In this document: piece after piece, positions 32,695 to 41,341 of the stretch
Layout: each line of letters starts with the position of its first letter
How positions within the stretch are numbered: position 1 is the first letter of the stretch
Source of the DNA: Porphyridium purpureum
Lineage: Eukaryota > Rhodophyta > Bangiophyceae > Porphyridiales > Porphyridiaceae
Reading direction: 5' to 3'
Assembly (NCBI GenBank): GCA_008690995.1
Contig: VRMN01000017.1
Span: 62,001-126,000, forward strand
Length of the DNA stretch: 64,000 nucleotides
The notes under the pieces: model-generated
The model's input: the letters and a program-made list of their open reading frames with translations, nothing else
Database searches by the model: none
What the model was told of the DNA's origin: nothing
Made by a program: the position numbers and the translations under genes

Positions 32695-32718
32695 TTAGGG
32701 TTAGGGTCAGGGTTAGGG
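32695..32718. repeat. Interstitial telomere-like repeat (TTAGGG)
   Basis: Four adjacent hexamers: TTAGGG, TTAGGG, TCAGGG, TTAGGG. Another TTAGGG occurs near 32764. This matches the vertebrate-type telomere unit. The telomere unit of this organism is not known from the window. Confidence 0.75.
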
Positions 32719-34693
32719 TTTGTTAGGTGATTGAGTGGTGGGTACAGTTGAATGTACAGTGTATTAGGGTTGCTACCAGTTTGCGTTGCAATGTGGCAGA
32801 GAAAGGGGGGGGGAGGAGGGGGGGCGGAGGCGGTTGTTCGCGGAGCGCGGTGGCGCGTGGCAGGGTGGTGCGTCTCGCACCTGCGCATGCGCCCAAGGTC
32901 TTCTTCTTCGCTGCCTCTTCGTACCAACCATGGTGAGTTTGCCGAGTTCGCAGTGTGGCGATTGTTTGAATAAATGTGCAGGCGTGGTGGCTGCTCTCGC
33001 GCGGTTCGAGTTGCCCATGGTGTAGCCGCTCGTCTTGACAATTCGTTCAAGGTCTGGCTTGCGGAGTTTGGCGAGCTCGGAAGCCTGGAAGCCATTTAAA
33101 TTCTTCCTCGTTGGAAAAGCGCATCTGTCGACGTTTTTTCGACGCAGAGCGAGGCCACAAAGGTTCAGCAAATGCCGGAAAAATGCAGATTCCTGGCAAG
33201 CATTGACAGCTGTTTGCCGGGGACGGGGATGGCGCCACATTGGTGTGGCAGTCCTAGTTTTTTATCTGCCGGATGTGATTGACACGATAAGAGCAAACAA
33301 TCAGTTTCGCCACGTTGTTTTTGGATCCAAGTGTTCGTGTGCGCTCGTTCGACGCGCGCAAGACGCGGGAGCCTTTGTCTCTGAAGGTTGTCGGCAACAG
33401 GAAGGAGGGTTCGGGTAACGAAGTTTTCGCAGCTTCGCAAGACTGGCAATGGCGCGGGCGTAAAATCGGAGCGTCCAAAGCCCGTGGTCCACTGGGAGCT
33501 TGTCTGCATGACCGAGGCCTACGCTCGTATTGTTTAGGGGTCTGACAAGAAGATTATGTCTCAGAATGCGCAGAGGGAGAGACTAGGAAACCTCGTGGAC
33601 GCCAAGACGGCCAACCTTTATGGGCTCGACAAGCTGGAAATTGAGCAGGCAAACAAGCAACGCGGATTTCGTTGGGTGCTTGTGTGAATGTGCAGCATAC
33701 TGCGTCCTCTAAATGTACGGAGCAGCGACCGTGACCTGCACGTGCGTTTATGCGCAGTAAAGTAGGAAGCATGACTGCTTTTGTAAGGGTGGATAGCCGC
33801 TCGCAGTCAATTGATGCGTTTGCGAGCAGAAGCAGCTCCGGTAATGAGGGTATGTGCGGCTAGACAACGCATAATCGAGTCTGTCATTCGGTTTGAATGG
33901 GCAATTGTCAATGAAACAGGATGATCTAGCTTGAAGCCGGGTCTCTTTTTGGTCTCAGCATGATCTTGTCGTTGATATGTGAGACCAAGGGCGTGGCATC
34001 GGTCAAGCTGCAACCAACGATTGACGTCCAGAAGAAGCCTTTCAGTTTTGAGACATGCGTGTTTAGGTCTTGCTTGTGGGCCTCTGACCCGCACAATTCC
34101 TTTCGAAACTGCAAGCGCGTTGTCGTCACGTCATTCTTCGGGTTACTCGCCAAACCGGTGCAGCAAGAGCTTTATACAACCGCGTGAATCCGGGGCGCGG
34201 CCGTTGCCACAAGCTCGATGTGCTCTGATACCGCGCACGCATTGGCGACGCCGCCTCTGCCGCGCCGGAACGCGCAGCCCATTGCTGGCCGCCCCCATTT
34301 CGAAAGGGAGTGTTCATTTTCTTTGGCTATGCACCGGCCGTGGACCTGTTTGTTTCCCCCGTGTCTTCCAATGCCATGCTCTGCGGTGCGCCTGCATTCC
34401 GCACCAAACAGTTTACCGGAGCCTGGCGCGCACAATCGGTTTCATTTCAGTTCATTGCGTCTGAGCCGTAACCGTTAAGAAAGCATAGTAAAACGCCATC
34501 ATTAAATCATATTTAGAACGTCAGTTTTCGCGCCGAAATGATGAGAGCTGTCAAGTACAGTACGTACAGTGAATTCGGAGTGGCAGTGCGAATTGCGCTG
34601 CGGGTGTGGCCGCGTGTCGCGAGGGCGAGAGATGCAGCTGTCGGGTGGCTCGGTGCGTGTCTGAATGGGCGTGGCTTGGCGGCGTGCGTGGAG

Positions 34694-35811
34694 ATGGAGC
34701 GCCGCACAAAGAGCCTGGCCGCGGCCGGGTTTGGATTCGGGCAGCGCCGCGCGGCGAAGGAGCGCCAGGAGCTCGAAAAGGCGCACGAAGAGCGCGTGGA
34801 GCGCGAGAAGATCGTGCGCAACCTGTCCATTTCGGCCGAGGACAGGCGCCGCGCGCAGCAGCGGCGCGGCCGGCGCGGATTCAGCGCGGCAAGCTCGATG
34901 GCCGTGCGCATGTCACGGACGCCGACCGTGCCACGCCAATGGCCGCGCTGGAGCGCATGGACAAGGCGATGCGGCAGGGCCTCGCGCAGCGCACCGACGA
35001 AAAGGAGCTCCTCATAATTGCGGAGGGTATGGAGCAAATACTCGACCACCCTGGTGCCATGAACTTATCGCTCGCCGCCGTCAGGCTCGTCCTCAGTCTC
35101 GAAAATCTTGGTTGTTCAGAGGACGACTTGTGGTATTTCATCTACGACTGGGCTCGCGCACAGTGCGGTGCCGAGTCAGATGTGCCGGCACTTTGGCATC
35201 CGCAGCAGCGCGTCCAGATCCTCGAGCTTCTGAACAAGCTGGTCAGGCCAGGACTTTTGCGCACGCTGCACCTCAGCACCGCCTTGTTCGTGCGGGAGAT
35301 CGAGCCGCTGGGTTTTCTGGACGAGGACGAGGTGCTGCACAAGTACCGCTGCGACGCTCTGCGAGCCGAGTTTCCGGAGAACGAAGCGTACAAACTGATC
35401 GAGCAGCACTATCGGCAGCCGCCGCTCTTCACATTCGAGACCTTCCGTGAGCGCGTGCGCGCAGGCTTCGTCGTGTACGAGACGGGCCATCCGCACCGCA
35501 TCAATGAAAAATGGACACAGCAGGTGACGCTTCCGTTTTGGGCGTCACATACGCTCGTACAGTTTGATTTTCTCAGCAGCCTCGCACAAGGCGCCGAACT
35601 GAGCTTCTTTACTGACGCGCGGTGCAGCGACGAGGGTAAGATTGCGTCTTTCGCCTTTGAGTTTGCGAATAGCAGCAAGTATCTGGTGATTGACCGCGCC
35701 CAGTTTTGGTTCAGGTTTGTCTCACTGGGCATTGAGTACGGTAATCAGTGGGGCTTTCGCATGAAATGCATGCCAGTGTGCTCGCACGTGGAGTCTCGCT
35801 TTAATTCGTGA
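34694..35811 (+). CDS. Unknown protein with charged helical N-terminus and CUB-like C-terminus, frame broken near 34870-34900
   Basis: Two frames are needed. From the ATG at 34694 (MERRTKSLAAAGFGFGQRRA) a highly charged helix runs to about 34880 (ERQELEKAHEERVEREKI). From about 34880 the next frame carries on to the stop at 35811: IQRGKLDGRAHVTDAD, a helical region (NLSLAAVRLVLSLENLG) and a beta-rich end. The end (about 35480-35790; TGHPHRINEKWTQQVTLPFW, QFDFLSS, then YGNQWGFRMKCMPV) resembles the CUB-like sandwich seen near HECT/ZZ-type E3 ligases (HPY...W...V.FPGA...FD...WGY). No GT-AG intron fits the switch well. Either a one-base sequence error, a very short intron or a true frameshift explains it. 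Function unknown. Confidence 0.5.
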
Positions 35812-35828
35812 CTTGGGATATCGCTTTA

Positions 35829-37556
35829 TTAGCTTTGCGAATCATCCTTTTGCGCCCACGTGTCGCGCAAAGTCACCACGCGATTGAACACGACATTTTC
35901 CAGAGTTGAGCTCGCGTCTTCGAAGAAGTATCCCACGCGCTCAAATTGGTAGGGCAATTTGGGCGTGTCATTGTGCTGTGCGGAAGCCGTGTCGAACAAC
36001 GACGGCTCTGCAAAGCCCTGCGCTACTTCGAGTGAGTCTGGATTAAGGTCCTTCAAGAAATCGCCGTCGGGTCGTTCTTTGCCCGGCCACGGCGTACTGA
36101 ACAGGCGGTCGTATTTTCTGACCGTGATGGGCACGCCATGTGCACACGACACCCACTGAATGATCCCCTTGACCTTTTTCATGCCGTCCGGCGTGTTGCC
36201 GGCGCGCGTCTCAGGATTGTATGTGCACAGCAGCTCCACAATTTGGCCGCACGCGTCTGTGACCACGTCGTCGCAGTGCACAACGTACGCAAACTTGAGC
36301 CGCACGGGCCGGTCTGGCGCGAGTCGAAAGTACTTCTTGTTGGGCGGCTCCTGCATGAAGTCGCTCGAGTCGATGTATACCTCGCCGCTGAAAGGTACGC
36401 GCCGCACACCCATCTCAGGCCGCTTGGGGTGCACAAGCACCTCAAACCACTCGACCTCTCCCTCGGGCCAGTTGGTGATCACAAGCTTGATGGGCTCAAG
36501 CACTGCAAACGCGCGCGGCGCCACGTCCTCCAAGTCTGCACGCACGCTGTCTTCAAGTACCGACATATCAATGTTGCTCTCAGTCTTGGACACGCCCACG
36601 CGCTCGGCAAAAAGACGGAGCGCAGAGGGCGTGTACCCGCGGCGACGCATCCCCGAAATGGTAGGCATGCGCGGATCGTCCCAGCCGTCGACAACTCCAG
36701 ACTCGACCAATGTGATCAGCTTGCGCTTGGACAGTACGGTGTACTGGATGTTGAGTCTCGAAAACTCAATCTGTCGCGGGTGGCACCGCGCACCGACGCT
36801 CGTGTGGTCCAGAATCCAGTCGTACAATGCGCGGTGCTCTGCAAACTCGAGCGTGCACAATGAGTGAGTGATACCCTCCAGCGCGTCCGACAAGCAGTGC
36901 GCAAAGTCGTACATGGGGTAGATGCACCACGCGTCACCGGTGCGCTGATGCGGAATGTGTCGCACGCGATACAGCGCCGGGTCACGCATGCACATGTTGG
37001 AAGACGTCATGTCGATCTTGGCGCGCAGTGTCATCGTTGCCTCGGGAATTTCACCGGCTCGCATGCGCCGCAAGAGCTCGAGGCTCTCAGATGGCGGCCG
37101 ATCTCGAGAGGGGCTACTGCGGCCCGGTGTGGTCAACGTTCCACGGTACTCGCCCATCTGCTCGGGCGTCAGCTCACACACAAACGCCTTCCCGGCTTGC
37201 ACGAGCTCTTCTGCGCACGCGTACATCTGCTCAAAGTAGTCAGATGCATAGAACAGGCCGTCCCATGGCTCTTTACCTTGCAACGGGTCTAGATGCTGAT
37301 CGCCCGCCAGCCAGTGCACGTCAGTCATGATACTCTGCACGTACCGCTCATCCTCCTTTTCCGGGTTTGTGTCGTCAAAGCGCAAGTTTGTGGTTCCTCC
37401 AAACTCCTTTGCCAGCCCAAAGTTGAGACAGATTGACTTGGCGTGACCGAGATGCAGAAAGCCATTGGGCTCCGGTGGGAATCGCGTCTTGATGGCGGTA
37501 TGCTTGCCTGAGCTTATGTCGTTCTGCACGATCGTCTTGATGAAATTTGCGCGCAT
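35829..37556 (-). CDS. Glutaminyl-tRNA synthetase, bacterial GlnS type
   Basis: From the ATG at 37556 the protein has 575 residues, close to bacterial GlnS (554), and lacks the large N-terminal appended domain of usual eukaryotic GlnRS. Class I motifs: RFPPEPNGFLHLGHAKSICL (HIGH as HLGH, 35-38), LRFDDTNPEKED, CIYPMYDFAHCLSDALEGIT, and VLSKRKL for KMSKS. The anticodon-binding beta barrels follow (HPKRPEMGVRRVPFSGEVYI, YDRLFSTPWPG), ending FNRVVTLRDTWA. It charges tRNA-Gln. The frame stays open about 240 bp upstream with an Arg/Ala-rich, transit-like sequence (WARRALGSHGAAPQRAGLAD) but has no ATG, so an upstream exon or non-AUG start may add an organelle leader. Its 3' end lies 17 bp from the stop of the gene at 34694-35811. 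Confidence 0.93.
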   Translation of the reverse strand: MRANFIKTIVQNDISSGKHTAIKTRFPPEPNGFLHLGHAKSICLNFGLAKEFGGTTNLRFDDTNPEKEDERYVQSIMTDVHWLAGDQHLDPLQGKEPWDGLFYASDYFEQMYACAEELVQAGKAFVCELTPEQMGEYRGTLTTPGRSSPSRDRPPSESLELLRRMRAGEIPEATMTLRAKIDMTSSNMCMRDPALYRVRHIPHQRTGDAWCIYPMYDFAHCLSDALEGITHSLCTLEFAEHRALYDWILDHTSVGARCHPRQIEFSRLNIQYTVLSKRKLITLVESGVVDGWDDPRMPTISGMRRRGYTPSALRLFAERVGVSKTESNIDMSVLEDSVRADLEDVAPRAFAVLEPIKLVITNWPEGEVEWFEVLVHPKRPEMGVRRVPFSGEVYIDSSDFMQEPPNKKYFRLAPDRPVRLKFAYVVHCDDVVTDACGQIVELLCTYNPETRAGNTPDGMKKVKGIIQWVSCAHGVPITVRKYDRLFSTPWPGKERPDGDFLKDLNPDSLEVAQGFAEPSLFDTASAQHNDTPKLPYQFERVGYFFEDASSTLENVVFNRVVTLRDTWAQKDDSQS

Positions 37557-37848
37557 GCCATCGGCGCTACCAGCCGCAGTATCTAGCGCCGGACTCGCCT
37601 GAGCCGGGGACGACGAAGGCGCGCCAGCTCTTGGCGTGGCGGCCGCGCAGCAGATTGGCCGCCGACGCGCACGCGGCGCGAACCGACACGCGACGCGCGC
37701 ATTGCGTGTGTCCGCCAAGCCCGCGCGCTGCGGCGCTGCTCCATGCGAACCCAACGCCCGTCGCGCCCATCTCAAACACCCAAACACGCGTGAACGCAAA
37801 CCTCAACCCACCACGCCTTTCTCCTCGCTGCCAACCTCGCACGCACAC

Positions 37849-38281
37849 ATGTCGAGCTCGAGCAAGTTCCGGACGGAGGTACAGTTAAATATCATAAAAG
37901 GGCGTTATTTGTATAGATACTTTGCCGTTATGTAGCGTCGGCGTCGACTGCGAGACGCGAATAGGCGCGCAGCAGGACTGACCCGGCAGGCAGACGCGTG
38001 AGGAGACAGACGGACTCTGCGTTCTCAGAGCGCGACCATGTCGCGCAGGAGTGCGACTCTGCGTAGGCCTCGAGCGCGATGCTGGCTCTGGTATGTGTTT
38101 GGGTGAATGCGCGAAATGGACGACATCAGCAATTTGGTTGACGGTGGTGTTTGCGTTTGGATCGCACGTCTTGTATGACGTGCGAACCGCCTCGCGGCTC
38201 CAGCAGAATGGCGTGCATACTCTGTGTCTAGAGACTTTGAGCAAGCGCGCTGTGGAGTGTGCGGCGACAGGTCTGCGGTAA
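37849..38281 (+). CDS. Possible small spliced membrane protein
   Basis: Exon 1 could be 37849-37878 (MSSSSKFRTE). A GTACAG donor and a GGCAG acceptor would remove 37879-37993 (115 nt) and keep the frame, joining TREETDGLCVLRARPCR and a tail with one likely membrane segment (TSAIWLTVVFAFGSHVLYDV). The frame ends at 38281. Total about 107 residues. No family recognised. It is supported by the open frame, the hydrophobic segment and an intron size like that of the gene at 48378. The exon call is an inference and the coding status is weak. Confidence 0.33.
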
Positions 38282-38324
38282 ATGTGCCTTTTGGGGGTGA
38301 CGCCGCGCGCGCAATGTCAAAGGT

Positions 38325-38923
38325 TCAGCTCCTCGCTGACGTTTTTGCAAACGCGGACGCCGCTGAAGAGCAGCGTCGCTTGCATTGTGTGCGTCCATTA
38401 AGTCTGTGGAAAGTCGAGTCGTTCAGCAAGATGTTCGACCTCTGTGTGTTCGCTTCAAAGGGCGGGGGTTGTCTGGGTGGATTCTTTGCGGCCGCTGCCT
38501 CGCGCGCTTCTTGCGCTTCTGCGCGTGACGCGTTTGTGATGCACTCTTGCTCTGGGTATCTCCTGATGATCATGCATGCATAGAACTGACGCTCTGCTCG
38601 GCACTAGAGTTGAAGCGCTTTGGCTGGAGCGTGCTTTCAAGCACTGTGCTTGTGGTGAGAACGAGGCGCACATATGCACTGTATCTGCTTCCGGTGGCCA
38701 TCATATCAGCTGAACGATCCGCGACGACTGGATCAAGATGCCACAGTCCGATACTGTCCAAGCCAATTGGCGCAAACTCAAGATGACTCTTTCCCGTGCG
38801 ATTCCAGCGCGGCCGTGAATGAAAAGTGCGCATGCCGAAGGGCATGTCGTGTCTTCGCAAAGCCTTCGTGTGAAGCCCTCGTTTGCATTGATCACATGCT
38901 TGGACAAGGTTCGTCAACATCAT
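38325..38923 (-). CDS. Possible small mitochondrial protein, perhaps spliced
   Basis: On the minus strand an ATG at 38923 opens MMLTNLVQACDQCKRGLHTK, an Arg-rich, presequence-like start, followed by LRRHDMPFGMRTFHSRPRWN and IGLDSIGLWHLDPVVADRS. That frame stops near 38570. An adjoining frame (38325-38573) gives SRAEAQEAREAAAAKNPPRQ, which looks like a tail of the same protein if a short intron (about 150 nt, from a GTGCGC donor to a CATCAG acceptor) is removed. No family recognised. It would be convergent with the gene at 37849 with about 45 bp between stops, the arrangement seen elsewhere here. Confidence 0.33.
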
Positions 38924-39347
38924 GCGGACAAGCTTAAAACAACAAGCACAAATCACAAAGAGACATAGGAAGGGGGAAGGAAGAAAGAAACAAGGAAAGA
39001 AAAAGAAAGATTCGGCGCGCCTGTGCCGATGTCGGCTCGAGCCACCACGGACCAGACTTGTGCCTTCCAATACGTTCACATTGTAGAGCTGACTGTCCCT
39101 TTGAGCGCAGGCCGACTCACTTGGCCTATGCCTTCTCTCGACGAACGGGAACATGGAATAAACGCATTTAGAGCTGGCGCAGCGGTCAGTATCTACCATT
39201 CGAGCCGCACAAAGCCCGAAGAGGTGTTTGCGTGGCGCTCCACCGCGCACGACGTACGTCTCCCTCCTGGGCTGCGCATTGTAAAGGAAAGACGCGCAAG
39301 TTGCTGTCGTGCTGCGCGAAGCAGGCGCGAATGACAGCGCCGTCGAA
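38924..39347. other. Intergenic, no gene seen
   Basis: Promoter region shared by the putative minus-strand gene ending at 38923 and the plus-strand SEC-C gene starting at 39348. It contains a purine-rich run near 38960-39010 (aaggaagaaagaaacaagga). Confidence 0.4.
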
Positions 39348-40406
39348 ATGCTTGGGATAGCAACGGCGTTCCAACCGGTCGGCGGAGGAGCAGGAAATGT
39401 CGTAGGACCGTGCTCTGGGTTACCCACTAGACTGCGCTCCATATGCAACGGCGCGCAACCGATGCACGTGCGCGTGCGTCAGGAACCGCAGAGCGGGTTG
39501 CGCAGTCGAGGCTGGCTGCCTGCTAGATGCGGACGCTGCCGACCTGGCGGTGTTTCAAAACGGGCGTCCGGCGTGGTGAGGCAGCTTGGCGCAGGACTGT
39601 CCGAGGTGATTATCTCTGGCGGGCTGTTCTACGTCCTTATCAAGTCTTTTGGAATGGGCAACGAGGACGTTGTGGTGGATGAAACTGCCGTGCCGACGCG
39701 GCCAGAGGATCCGGCTGGTGATGAGCGACCGGCGCGACGCTCCAAGGCGCGCGCCAAGGTCGCAAAAGAAAGACGGTCACTTGAGGAAGATGATGTGTGC
39801 CTGTGCGGAAGCGAAAGGCCATACGGACAATGCTGCCAGCCGTACCATGACGATCGGATCGCCAGTGATGCGGAATCGGGTTCAAAGCGGTTTGCGGGAG
39901 TCGTTGAAACCGCCGAGGGCGTTTTGCGCGCCCGCTTTTGTGCATACGCTCTCCGCGACGTGGAGTACATCATGGCGTCCACGAGCAAGGCCAATGAAGA
40001 CTATGTCGCGAAGCACGAGGACCGCGAGGGCTATGAGCTCTGGTACGCGGCCATTGGGCGTTTTTGCGATCAGTACGGCTTCTTCGGATTGGATATCATC
40101 GACGTACAGACCATGAACGTCATTTCACAGGAAACAATCGGTGCGCAGCTTGTCAATTTGTTTGAACAGAAGGTGAGAAATCAGTCGAACGATAAGGCCG
40201 CTCTGCCTCGCAGCTTGGTGACCAAGATTCTATTCCGCGCGAATTTGATGGAGAACGGCGACCCCATCTACTTTATAGAAGAAAGCCGATTCGTTCGGCA
40301 CGGCCCACGATGGAAATACTCGGATGGGCGCCTCATCTCGGCGCCGCGTAGTGCGTCCGACGTCAACTCGGGCCGTGCGGGTACGCCGCGCGAAAACGAC
40401 AGATAA
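39348..40406 (+). CDS. SEC-C/YchJ-like protein, probably plastid, membrane-anchored
   Basis: 352 residues from the ATG at 39348 (an upstream GTG is ignored). The first 75 residues are rich in Arg, Gly, Ser and Ala and look like a plastid transit peptide. A hydrophobic stretch follows (LSEVIISGGLFYVLIKSFG, about 88-106), then an acidic and basic linker. The SEC-C zinc motif is clear: VCLCGSERPYGQCCQPYHDD. A YchJ-type domain follows (VLRARFCAYALRDVEYIMAST, like RSRYSAY...YL..T), then WYAAIGRFCDQYGFFGLDII. YchJ proteins (UPF0225) are small bacterial and plant proteins of unknown job; SEC-C knuckles bind zinc and often nucleic acid or SecB. Function not known here. Confidence 0.75.
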   Translation: MLGIATAFQPVGGGAGNVVGPCSGLPTRLRSICNGAQPMHVRVRQEPQSGLRSRGWLPARCGRCRPGGVSKRASGVVRQLGAGLSEVIISGGLFYVLIKSFGMGNEDVVVDETAVPTRPEDPAGDERPARRSKARAKVAKERRSLEEDDVCLCGSERPYGQCCQPYHDDRIASDAESGSKRFAGVVETAEGVLRARFCAYALRDVEYIMASTSKANEDYVAKHEDREGYELWYAAIGRFCDQYGFFGLDIIDVQTMNVISQETIGAQLVNLFEQKVRNQSNDKAALPRSLVTKILFRANLMENGDPIYFIEESRFVRHGPRWKYSDGRLISAPRSASDVNSGRAGTPRENDR

Positions 40407-40753
40407 AATAGTGCTGAGAATTTTCTTGAGTGCATTTTTCTTTTTTGTGTTTCTTCCTTCTTCGTTTTGTTTGTCGTCGAGCATGCCGTGCTATTGACTG
40501 CGTTGTCCGGGCATGAAGTTCCAAATTCACAAGCTCACAAGGTTCCTTACACGGTGACGCTGGTATTCTGCCCCACAACAGGTGATTCCACACGCACACA
40601 CACGCCGCCGCATTTCTGAGTTCATGACACCGACCCAAACGCGCCTGGTTCTTCCATCGACATCAATGCAGTCACACAAGCCTCGACTTGGTGTCTGATT
40701 CTGCTGGAATCATCCGTTCGCGATAGAGCAGCTTTGAGTAGCTGTGTGGAAGG
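40407..40753. other. Intergenic, no gene seen
   Basis: 347 bp between two plus-strand genes with T-rich sequence after the SEC-C stop (cttttttgtgtttcttcc near 40440), where transcription may end. No motif beyond this. Confidence 0.4.
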
Positions 40754-41320
40754 ATGGCGTTCATCTTGGTGTTCTCGACTCGCAGCGCATCTGCCGGTAC
40801 CGCATTGGCGGTATCAACGCGGCCCGCTCGAGCAGCCGTCGCGTCGCGGTCTCGTTTTGTGCGGAAAGATCGCTTGCGCGCGAGCGTGGACGACAACAAC
40901 GGAGTGGAGGCGTCATCAGACTTGACCAGCGCGGCCGAACGCAGGAACGTGAACGCTGGGAAGGACGCGGAGGAGGTCGTTGACATGGAAGCGCTTACCG
41001 CGCTGCGCCAAGCGAGTGGTAAAAGTCGGTTTGAGGCATTCTACCGAAGCGAGACGGATGTCATCGATGTGGATGGCACCGTGTCCGCCACGGATGGTCA
41101 GGACGCAGACTCCAGCACCGTGCCCTTTTTTGTGGGATACGAGACGAACGAGCTCAAGGCGTTGCTGGATGTGCATGCTTCGCTGTACGGTCTCGAAGAA
41201 CCGCGACTGCCATCCTCAGCCCCTGGCACCCAGGATGAGGCAGGAGGTCTGGGTGGGTTTGGTGCGCTGCACGAAAAGATTCTGCGCACACTCGCGGAAG
41301 ACGATGACGACGCAAAATAA
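40754..41320 (+). CDS. Unknown protein with plastid-type leader
   Basis: 188 residues from an ATG. The first 45 residues (MAFILVFSTRSASAGTALAV...) are Ser/Ala/Arg-rich with no acid, a likely transit peptide. The rest is acidic, with two possible helical blocks: EALTALRQASGKSRFEAFYR and YETNELKALLDVHASLYGL. No known domain recognised. The coding case rests on the clean ATG, codon use like its neighbours and 22 bp separation from the convergent MATE gene. Confidence 0.6.
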   Translation: MAFILVFSTRSASAGTALAVSTRPARAAVASRSRFVRKDRLRASVDDNNGVEASSDLTSAAERRNVNAGKDAEEVVDMEALTALRQASGKSRFEAFYRSETDVIDVDGTVSATDGQDADSSTVPFFVGYETNELKALLDVHASLYGLEEPRLPSSAPGTQDEAGGLGGFGALHEKILRTLAEDDDDAK

Positions 41321-41341
41321 GGCCGAGGACAAAGAATTTTT

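Larger units (their letters stand above)
31128..34693. other. Long non-coding stretch (3.6 kb) with simple repeats
   Basis: No convincing gene is seen between the RWP-RK start and 34694. The first 700 bp (to about 31850) is GC-rich and probably the RWP-RK promoter and leader. Features noted: a (GC)n run near 31537-31551, an 8-bp repeat at 31824-31857, a 16-bp palindrome at 32190-32205, and a TTAGGG block at 32695-32718. Frames such as those at 32773-33240 (minus) and 33035-33418 (plus) have no recognised motif. A patch near 33500-33690 (plus; MSQNAQRERLGNLVDAKTAN) looks protein-like but is short and interrupted, so it may be gene debris. Confidence 0.45.

Noticed and set aside
33003-33040. 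tRNA-like B-box (ggttcgagttgcc)
   Set aside because: No matching A-box or cloverleaf could be built around it by eye.
33500-33690. Protein-like patch MSQNAQRERLGNLVDAKTAN
   Set aside because: Short, interrupted and with no family; noted as possible debris only.
34606-34880. N-terminal part of the long plus-strand frame (MAACREGERC...)
   Set aside because: Composition is Gly/Arg/Ala-rich noise; the neighbouring frame (MERRTKSL) is much more protein-like, so the gene start is called there.
36138-36867. Two long plus-strand frames inside GlnRS (241 and 235 codons)
   Set aside because: They lie antisense to the clear GlnRS frame, have no motif and are shadow frames in GC-rich coding DNA.
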